Assembly: GCA_905233245.1 (NCBI GenBank) | Contig: CAJODK010000017.1 | Location: 1 to 60,485, forward strand | From: an uncultured Prevotella sp. | GTDB lineage: Bacteria; Bacteroidota; Bacteroidia; Bacteroidales; Bacteroidaceae | Direction: 5' to 3' | Length of the DNA stretch: 60,485 nt | Shown here: in pieces, positions 18,933 to 24,295 of the stretch | Layout of the letters: the number at the start of each line of letters is the position of its first letter | How positions within the stretch are numbered: position 1 is the stretch's first letter | Notes under the pieces: generated by a model | Databases searched by the model: none | The model's input: only the letters and a program-made list of their open reading frames with translations | What the model was told of the DNA's origin: nothing | Program-made: the position numbers and the translations under genes

Positions 18933-19481
18933 ATGAACGAAAACAACAATACATTCTTCACTCTGCAGGTATATACCGAGAATATGGCTGGTATGCTTAA
19001 CCAGATTACTGGCGTATTCACCCGCAGACAGATTAACATTGAGTCGCTCAATGTATCACCCTCTTCTATCAAGGGCATACACAAATACACCATCACCGCA
19101 TACAGTGATGAGGAGACGATAAACAAGGTCGTGAAGCAGATTGAGCGCAAGATTGACGTTGTCAAGGCTCACTACTATACCAGCGACGAAGTTTTTCACG
19201 TCGAAGTGGCACTCTTCAAACTGGCTACTGACAAGGTGATGGCCGACCCCAACATCTCTCGTGCTATACGTCACTCCAACGGTCGCATTACTGAGGTAAA
19301 CTCTACCTTCTGCATCGTGGTATGCGAGGGCACCACATCTGAGATTGTGGCACTCTTCCACGAACTGCGCAAGACTCCCGACTGCGTACTTCAGTTCACT
19401 CGTTCTGGTCGCATCGCCGTAACTCGCTCATGCCAGGAGGAGGTAAGCAAATTCCTTCATGAACGTGGAGAGGAAATCTAA
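18933..19481 (+). CDS. ilvN: acetolactate synthase, small regulatory subunit
   Basis: Valine-sensing subunit of IlvB. N-terminal ACT domain (TLQVYTENMAGMLNQITGVF, RRQINIESLNVSPS) and the C-terminal ALS_ss_C-type domain, total 182 residues. Its stop overlaps the start of the thioesterase gene by 1 nt (TAATG). Confidence 0.95.
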   Translation: MNENNNTFFTLQVYTENMAGMLNQITGVFTRRQINIESLNVSPSSIKGIHKYTITAYSDEETINKVVKQIERKIDVVKAHYYTSDEVFHVEVALFKLATDKVMADPNISRAIRHSNGRITEVNSTFCIVVCEGTTSEIVALFHELRKTPDCVLQFTRSGRIAVTRSCQEEVSKFLHERGEEI

Positions 19482-20242
19482 TGAACAAGACAGAACCTCT
19501 ATATCATACCTCAGCTGACGCATTCCATTGCGACTTCTCCAAGCAACTATGCATGGGGCATCTTGGCAATGCCTTGCTCAACGCCTCTGACATGCACTCC
19601 ACGGCACGCCATTTCGGCATGACATATCTGTGGACGCAGAACAAGACGTGGGTGCTCTCTCGCCTCGCCATCGAACTGGAGGACATCCCCGTGGAGCATG
19701 ATAAGTATATTATCGAAACGTGGGTAGAGAGTGCCATGAAGTACTTTACCCATCGTAACTGGGCAATCTACTCCGAGGATGGCAAGAAGGTCTATGGATA
19801 TGCCAAAAGCATCTGGGCAATGATAGACACTCAGACACGCGAACCTCAGGACATCTTCGCCATCAACGATGGCAAGATTCGTGACTACCTCTATCCAGAT
19901 AAGGAGTGCCCTATAAAAGATGTATCGCGCGTGAAGACTCCTCAGATGGAGGAATACACCGAGTTCAAGGTGCAGTACAACGACCTTGATGTCAACTGCC
20001 ACCTCAACTCCATGAAATATATCGACCACGTGATGGACACCTTCCCACTCGACTACCTGCGCGACTATCAGGTGAAGCGCATCGAGATAGCCTACGTGGC
20101 AGAAGGGCATTGGGGCGACACGCTCCGCATCTATCATCTCGCTGAAGACGAGCAACACTATTTCCGTGTCACACACATGGAGGATGACAGTAGCGAGACG
20201 GAACTTTCCCGACTGTTGCTGAAGTTCAAGAAGAAGCGATAA
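19481..20242 (+). CDS. acyl-ACP thioesterase
   Basis: Hydrolyses acyl-acyl carrier protein; PF01643-type double hotdog fold of plant and bacterial acyl-ACP thioesterases. 253 residues; the C-terminal hotdog has YNDLDVNCHLNSMKYIDHVMD, with the Asp/Asn/His catalytic set of the family, and the N-terminal hotdog has NKTWVLSRLAIELED. It is embedded in the ilv operon, overlapping ilvN by 1 nt. Branched keto acids from this operon prime branched fatty acids, so a link to branched-chain lipid control is plausible but is inference. Confidence 0.9.
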   Translation: MNKTEPLYHTSADAFHCDFSKQLCMGHLGNALLNASDMHSTARHFGMTYLWTQNKTWVLSRLAIELEDIPVEHDKYIIETWVESAMKYFTHRNWAIYSEDGKKVYGYAKSIWAMIDTQTREPQDIFAINDGKIRDYLYPDKECPIKDVSRVKTPQMEEYTEFKVQYNDLDVNCHLNSMKYIDHVMDTFPLDYLRDYQVKRIEIAYVAEGHWGDTLRIYHLAEDEQHYFRVTHMEDDSSETELSRLLLKFKKKR

Positions 20243-20293
20243 TTCTAAAATTATATAACTACAACAAAATAACCCTTTAAAAACAAAACAACT

Positions 20294-21337
20294 ATGGCAA
20301 AAATGAATTTTGGTGGCGTTATCGAAGAGGTAATGACACGTGAAGAGTTCCCACTCGAGAAGGCTCGCGAAATCCTGAAGGACGAGACCATCGCAGTTAT
20401 CGGTTATGGCGTGCAGGGACCTGGTCAGGCTTGCAACCTCCGCGACAACGGTTTCAACGTAATCGTTGGCCAGCGTCAGGGCAAGACTTTCGAGAAAGCA
20501 AAGAACGACGGTTGGGTACCAGGCGAGACTCTTTTCTCTATCGAGGAGGCAGCCGACAAGGGTACTATCATCATGTGCCTGCTCTCTGATGCAGCAGTAA
20601 TGTCAGTATGGCCTACACTCCAGAAGTACCTCACTCCAGGCAAGGCTCTCTACTTCTCTCACGGCTTCGCTATCACATGGTCTGACCGCACTGGTTGCGT
20701 ACCTTCCAAGGACATCGACGTTATCATGGTAGCTCCTAAGGGTTCTGGTACATCACTCCGTACCATGTTCCTCGAGGGTCGTGGTCTTAACTCTTCATAT
20801 GCAGTTTATAACGACGCTACAGGCAAGGCACTCGATCGTACTCTTGCTCTCGGTATCGGTATCGGTTCTGGTTACCTCTTCGAGACAACCTTCCAGCGCG
20901 AGGCTACATCTGACCTCACTGGTGAGCGTGGTTCTCTGATGGGTGCTATCCAGGGTCTGCTCCTTGCTCAGTACGAGGTTCTCCGCGAGAACGGCCACAC
21001 ACCATCTGAGGCTTTCAACGAGACCGTTGAGGAACTCACACAGTCACTCATGCCTCTCTTCGCTGAGAAGGGTATGGACTGGATGTATGCTAACTGCTCT
21101 ACCACAGCACAGCGTGGTGCACTCGACTGGTATCCACGTTTCCATGATGCAATCAAGCCAGTAGTACAGCAACTCTATGAGTCAGTAAAGAGTGGTAATG
21201 AGGCACAGATTTCCATTGATGCAAACTCTAAGCCTGACTATCGTGTAGGTCTGGAGAAGGAGCTCAAGGCTCTCCACGACTCTGAGATGTGGCGCACAGC
21301 TGAGACTGTTCGTAAGCTCCGTCCAGAGAACAACTAA
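20294..21337 (+). CDS. ilvC: ketol-acid reductoisomerase
   Basis: Isomerises and reduces acetolactate or acetohydroxybutyrate with NAD(P)H. 347 residues; NAD(P) loop GYGVQGPGQACNLRDNG, MVAPKGSGTSLR, and the acidic Mg-binding region (TSDLTGERGSLMGAIQG and ETVEELTQ). It follows a 51-nt AT-rich gap after the thioesterase gene and ends the operon. Codon use is notably regular, as in highly expressed genes. Confidence 0.97.
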   Translation: MAKMNFGGVIEEVMTREEFPLEKAREILKDETIAVIGYGVQGPGQACNLRDNGFNVIVGQRQGKTFEKAKNDGWVPGETLFSIEEAADKGTIIMCLLSDAAVMSVWPTLQKYLTPGKALYFSHGFAITWSDRTGCVPSKDIDVIMVAPKGSGTSLRTMFLEGRGLNSSYAVYNDATGKALDRTLALGIGIGSGYLFETTFQREATSDLTGERGSLMGAIQGLLLAQYEVLRENGHTPSEAFNETVEELTQSLMPLFAEKGMDWMYANCSTTAQRGALDWYPRFHDAIKPVVQQLYESVKSGNEAQISIDANSKPDYRVGLEKELKALHDSEMWRTAETVRKLRPENN

Positions 21338-21352
21338 TAAGACTATCTTTTA

Positions 21353-21377
21353 GTATAAAGTATAGAGTATAAGGTAG
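21353..21377 (+). repeat. 7-bp tandem repeat between ilvC stop and terminator
   Basis: TATAAAG, TATAGAG, TATAAGG in tandem, directly before the terminator hairpin. A matching run lies between the lipoprotein stop at 53879 and its terminator. Confidence 0.7.
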
Positions 21378-21414
21378 TAGCGCAGCGGAAAAAAATCCGT
21401 TGCGCTATTTTTTT
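21378..21414 (+). terminator. terminator of the ilv operon
   Basis: Arms TAGCGCAGCGGA and TCCGTTGCGCTA around an A-rich loop, followed by seven T. Confidence 0.9.
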
Positions 21415-21434
21415 GCAGAATCAGATAATTTTGT

Positions 21435-21442
21435 TACTTTTG
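21435..21442 (+). promoter_or_regulatory. promoter upstream of the 21483 gene
   Basis: TACTTTTG about 40 nt before the proposed start at 21483. It supports a real plus-strand transcript here. Confidence 0.55.
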
Positions 21443-21482
21443 CATCAAACAACTATCAAACCTATGAAAACTAACGAATCCC

Positions 21483-21959
21483 ATGAGTATCACATGGTAT
21501 TTATATTCTCTTGGTCAGGAAGATCCTGCCAATATCCGTACGCTGAAAGCACAGTTGGATGCCCGTTATCAGGCTAACAAAAAGATTCTTAAGGCACAGG
21601 AGACTGGACTCTTTTCACAGTTGGGCGGCTATGCAGATGCTCTGCTTCGTGAAGTAGAAGAAGAGCAGGGACGCTGGGACGCAACCATTGAGGGTCGTGG
21701 TGCCTTCGCCAGCGATACGGACGTGGCACTTATCAAGGCTGAGGTGGCGCGTATGAACGGTATCGCCATACTGACAGAAGGACTCGTTGACCAGGGAAAT
21801 GAATTCTATGGCAACAGCAAAAACGAGCTTGCACTCGTGCATGCCAAAGCCGGCACTGTTGCCCACACAAGAAAGCAGGGAACCATTTCCGGTCCCCTGC
21901 TTTTTCTGTCTAGCCTGAAAGTTGCCTACAGGTCTAATTCCTTTACCCTCTGGTTGTAA
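21483..21959 (+). CDS. unrecognised protein, 3' end runs through a terminator hairpin
   Basis: I do not recognise this 158-residue protein. The first 120 residues look genuinely coded (helical, charged, regular codon use: RTLKAQLDARYQANKKILKA, GRWDATIEGRGAFASDTDVA). The last 30 or so are coded by the hairpin at 21873-21902 and beyond, and overlap the opposite gene by 34 bp, so the natural stop may have been lost. Start uncertain: an ATG at 21464 opens a different, short frame. Confidence 0.55.
   Translation: MSITWYLYSLGQEDPANIRTLKAQLDARYQANKKILKAQETGLFSQLGGYADALLREVEEEQGRWDATIEGRGAFASDTDVALIKAEVARMNGIAILTEGLVDQGNEFYGNSKNELALVHAKAGTVAHTRKQGTISGPLLFLSSLKVAYRSNSFTLWL
21873..21905 (-). terminator. 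hairpin terminator between convergent genes
   Basis: Arms AAGCAGGGAACC and GGTCCCCTGCTT pair with one mismatch; T tracts lie on both sides, so it may serve both the 21926 gene (minus) and the 21483 gene (plus). Confidence 0.7.
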
Positions 21960-22507
21960 AGGTCACGTATGCGGTCTCTTACAATGAGGAAGTCCTTCAG
22001 GTCCTTGTCGGGAATAGGATTAACCTTCCATGACTGTGTCTCCCTGAGCGACTTCTCCCAAGACTTGAATTTACCGGGGAAGTTTCCCGTCATCTTCTGC
22101 TGAGAGATTTCCTCCTTGTCACCCTTCATCAGAATCTTGTATCTCTCAACCATGTCTGCACTAACCTGACCGCACTGCACAGCACCGGCAATGTACTTCT
22201 TGTCCTGCTGGGGAGTTCCGTAGGTCAGGTGTCTCTGGTAGTAGTTCCATACGGTCTGACCTGCCTCATCGTCAAGTCCGAGGTACTTCTGCAGACCTCC
22301 GGCTTTTGCTATCTTAGCATCTTCAAGAGCTCCGCCGGGATTTTTCTTTGCATCGATGACTGCAGCTTCCGCCTTGTCCTTTACAGCTATCTTGGCGGCA
22401 CCCTTAGCCTTGTTCATCAACTTGCCGAACTGGGCATTAGCACTCATCGGCATAATCATCATGGCAGCAATAGCCATCGCGAATTGAAATGTTTTTGAGA
22501 TTTTCAT
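21926..22507 (-). CDS. secreted protein of unknown function
   Basis: A signal peptide (FAMAIAAMMIMPMSANAQ) is followed by 170 residues rich in Lys and Ala: an amphipathic N-terminal part (LMNKAKGAAKIAVKDKAEAA), then an aromatic region (TVWNYYQRHLTYGTPQQDKK) and RDRIRDLYNQRVKELDL at the end. No family recognised. A TAACTTTG promoter lies about 30 nt upstream. It converges on the 21483 gene. Confidence 0.8.
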   Translation of the reverse strand: MKISKTFQFAMAIAAMMIMPMSANAQFGKLMNKAKGAAKIAVKDKAEAAVIDAKKNPGGALEDAKIAKAGGLQKYLGLDDEAGQTVWNYYQRHLTYGTPQQDKKYIAGAVQCGQVSADMVERYKILMKGDKEEISQQKMTGNFPGKFKSWEKSLRETQSWKVNPIPDKDLKDFLIVRDRIRDLYNQRVKELDL

Positions 22508-22535
22508 AAGTGTACATTTTAGGTTTAAAACATTC

Positions 22536-22543
22536 CAAAGTTA
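22536..22543 (-). promoter_or_regulatory. promoter of the secreted protein at 21926
   Basis: TAACTTTG on the minus strand, 28 nt before the start codon; a TTTG at 22569-22566 is 22 bp away, slightly long. Confidence 0.65.
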
Positions 22544-22638
22544 AGGAAATATTTCAATATATTACCAAACAAATAACACTTATTAACCTTTTTAACATTG
22601 TTGACGGGCAGTATTTTTGCAGAACCAAGTATTTTTAT

Positions 22639-22646
22639 TACTTTTG
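22639..22646 (+). promoter_or_regulatory. promoter of the DUF6150 gene
   Basis: TACTTTTG with TTTG at 22616-22619 (19-bp spacing). Leader about 60 nt. Confidence 0.75.
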
Positions 22647-22710
22647 CACAAAATAACTATACCCCCAAAAGGTCTTGAACGAATCTATTAACTATTAATT
22701 CAGTAAGAAT

Positions 22711-23043
22711 ATGAAGAAGATAATATTTTCCGCATTCCTTGCACTGGTCACAATGACCAGTGCAAGGGCACAGAAGGTTTTTTCATGTCAGTATTCCTCT
22801 GATGCTGACGTGTATGTCACTGACTACAAGAGCGATGCCGACCTGGTAGTCTATAAGTGCGACTACAGCAGCGATGCCACAGGCAACGATGGGAAGTGGT
22901 ACTTCTGCAAATACAAAAGTGACGCCAAGAAAAAGATATACTTCACCAACTACAAGAGCGATGCCAACCTGATTGTCTATTTCACGAAATACAAGAGTGA
23001 TGCTGGTTGGAAGAAAAAAGAAAAACAACACCTGATGTATTAA
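22711..23043 (+). CDS. DUF6150 family secreted repeat protein
   Basis: Signal peptide (IIFSAFLALVTMTSARAQ), then six copies of a Y[KS]SDA core spaced about 13 residues (YSSDADVYVT, YKSDADLVVY and so on), ending KKEKQHLMY. Each unit would form a short beta strand. The family is widespread in Bacteroidales with no known function. The stop codon sits in the loop of its terminator. 110 residues, complete. Confidence 0.85.
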   Translation: MKKIIFSAFLALVTMTSARAQKVFSCQYSSDADVYVTDYKSDADLVVYKCDYSSDATGNDGKWYFCKYKSDAKKKIYFTNYKSDANLIVYFTKYKSDAGWKKKEKQHLMY

Positions 23044-23209
23044 TCGGGTGTTGTTTTTTTTTAATCATCATCTCCGTACTCATGCTGTTCTTCCCTCCGC
23101 ACTTCTTGCAATCCCTGTGCTTTTTCTTGTATTCAGAAACCGCAATGCCTACAAAGATAGCGCCTAGTACTACCGCTAGCACGATACCGACAATTACTTC
23201 TTCACTCAT
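22982..23209 (-). CDS. small membrane protein with CKKCGG, probable 3' frameshift
   Basis: 75 residues as read: a membrane helix (VIVGIVLAVVLGAIFVGIAV), basic YKKKHRDCKKCGGK, then a tail coded by the terminator hairpin of the opposite gene. A good promoter (TTTG, 19 bp, TAACTTTG at 23251-23244) makes the gene credible. In the next frame the sequence would read HEYGDDD and stop at 23061-23063, immediately before the hairpin, which is where a stop would be expected. So the real product may be about 50 residues with a one-base indel near 23085-23095. Function unknown. Confidence 0.6.
   Translation of the reverse strand: MSEEVIVGIVLAVVLGAIFVGIAVSEYKKKHRDCKKCGGKNSMSTEMMIKKKQHPINTSGVVFLFSSNQHHSCIS
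23025..23062 (+). terminator. terminator of the DUF6150 gene
   Basis: Arms ACAACACC and GGTGTTGT followed by nine T; the stop codon is in the loop. The A-rich left side also gives a T tract on the minus strand. Confidence 0.85.
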
Positions 23210-23243
23210 GATTTTACTTTTTTTAGATTAGTATTCTCGGCTA

Positions 23244-23251
23244 CAAAGTTA
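23244..23251 (-). promoter_or_regulatory. promoter of the CKKCGG membrane protein
   Basis: TAACTTTG on the minus strand with TTTG at 23274-23271 (19-bp spacing). Confidence 0.75.
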
Positions 23252-23314
23252 GCATAATTCCCGCAATACACAAACTTTTTTTACTACAAATTTGGAGAAA
23301 AGGAAAAGATTGCT

Positions 23315-23322
23315 TAACTTTG
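23315..23322 (+). promoter_or_regulatory. promoter of the toxin-antitoxin pair
   Basis: TAACTTTG with TTTG at 23291-23294 (20-bp spacing); leader about 25 nt. Confidence 0.8.
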
Positions 23323-23352
23323 CAAGCGTAGAATACTAAATATCATATCAAC

Positions 23353-23613
23353 ATGAACGCAGTATCACTAAATAACCTATGGAGCTACCTACAAGGTCTA
23401 TCACTCACAGCCAGCAATCAACGATGGCTCAGCGAAAGGCTCATTGAGGCGTCAACAAGCAATCGTGTATCTTCAGAGGAAAGTGCAAGAGCAAAGAAAC
23501 TCAATGCACTCTATGGTGTATGGTCAGGCAAAGACGGAGAGAATATGGCAAGAGCTATTCAGGAAGCACGTCAGTCTGATTATGAGCGTGAGCTCGTACC
23601 TATAAACGGATAA
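23353..23613 (+). CDS. antitoxin partner of a PIN toxin
   Basis: An 86-residue helical protein directly upstream of a PIN-domain gene (3-nt gap). It resembles the Bacteroidetes antitoxins found with such toxins: N-terminal LNNLWSYLQGLSLTASNQRWLSERL, C-terminal EARQSDYERELVPING, the part expected to enter the toxin groove. No classical DNA-binding motif is evident. Assignment is by context and resemblance. Confidence 0.75.
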   Translation: MNAVSLNNLWSYLQGLSLTASNQRWLSERLIEASTSNRVSSEESARAKKLNALYGVWSGKDGENMARAIQEARQSDYERELVPING

Positions 23614-23616
23614 CAA

Positions 23617-24033
23617 ATGAAGAAGAAGTTCTTGCTTGACACCAACATCTGCGTATTCTGTATGCGTGGAATGTATGACATGAATAGCAAAATTATTCGT
23701 GCAGGTATAGAGAATTGCTACATTTCTGAGATTACTGTCGCTGAACTATATTATGGAGCAGAAAATAGTGAAAATCCTCAGAAGACAATGCGCCAAACAG
23801 AGGATTTTATCAGTCTATTCAACGTAGTTCCATTTAGCAAGTCTCTACATACGTTTGGTAAGGAGATGGCATACCTGAGGTCTATCGGACGAAAGATAGA
23901 AAACTTCGATATGGCTATAGGTTCTATCGCTTTGCAACATGACATGATAATGGTTACCGACAATATTGACCACATCGGTCGCATTCGCGGCATTAAAATA
24001 CAAAATTGGAAATTAAATATGCCTATGACATAA
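23617..24033 (+). CDS. PIN-domain ribonuclease toxin, VapC-like
   Basis: Probable RNase of a type II toxin-antitoxin pair. 138 residues with the acidic set: Asp in FLLDTNICV, Glu in ISEITVAELYYG, Asp in KIENFDMAIGSIA and TDNIDHI. All expected metal-binding residues are present, so it is probably active. Cotranscribed with the antitoxin upstream; a structured element and a BspA-like gene follow. Confidence 0.88.
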   Translation: MKKKFLLDTNICVFCMRGMYDMNSKIIRAGIENCYISEITVAELYYGAENSENPQKTMRQTEDFISLFNVVPFSKSLHTFGKEMAYLRSIGRKIENFDMAIGSIALQHDMIMVTDNIDHIGRIRGIKIQNWKLNMPMT

Positions 24034-24078
24034 ATTAGACTTAAAGACATATAGAACTGAAGCGTCCGCTTGAATCTT

Positions 24079-24203
24079 GTTCTTCCTAATTCGCCAAATT
24101 AAAAAGAACACACAAGAGTAAAAGTACGGATGCTCACGTCAGTTTTGGCGTGGGCTTTTACTCGGATATAGTGTGTTAGGTGTTTGGCGATACCTGGAAG
24201 AAC
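24079..24203 (+). promoter_or_regulatory. long structured RNA element in the BspA-like gene leader
   Basis: About 125 nt fold into one long hairpin with five nested stems: GTTCTTCC/GGAAGAAC, TCGCCAAA/TTTGGCGA, AACACAC/GTGTGTT, GAGTAAAAG/CTTTTACTC (all perfect) and CTCACG/CGTGGG (one G-U). Small internal loops separate them; 38 pairs in total. A terminator-like hairpin with eight T follows. No promoter is visible between it and the start codon at 24296, so the BspA-like gene would be expressed by read-through. Function inferred, structure seen. Confidence 0.75.
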
Positions 24204-24234
24204 GTAGACGAAGTAAATTGTCCACGTTTTTTTT
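24203..24234 (+). terminator. possible attenuator before the BspA-like gene
   Basis: CGTAGAC (24203-24209) and GTCCACG (24220-24226) pair with one mismatch, followed by eight T, 62 nt before the start codon. Confidence 0.6.
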
Positions 24235-24295
24235 ATGTCTTTTACCCACAGCCTTGGACTATTACATAACTATTATTAAACAAATAAACAAAATT

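Noticed and set aside
24091..24190. Five-stem hairpin as a MITE with terminal inverted repeats
   Set aside because: No target-site duplication or transposase-like ends could be seen, and the T tract and position fit a transcribed leader. Not fully excluded.
24170..24205. GTTAGGT near 24175 as an integron attC right box
   Set aside because: An attC site needs a complementary RYYYAAC box on the left side; the pairing partner here is AACACAC and the element has no integrase nearby. The five-stem hairpin explains the sequence better.
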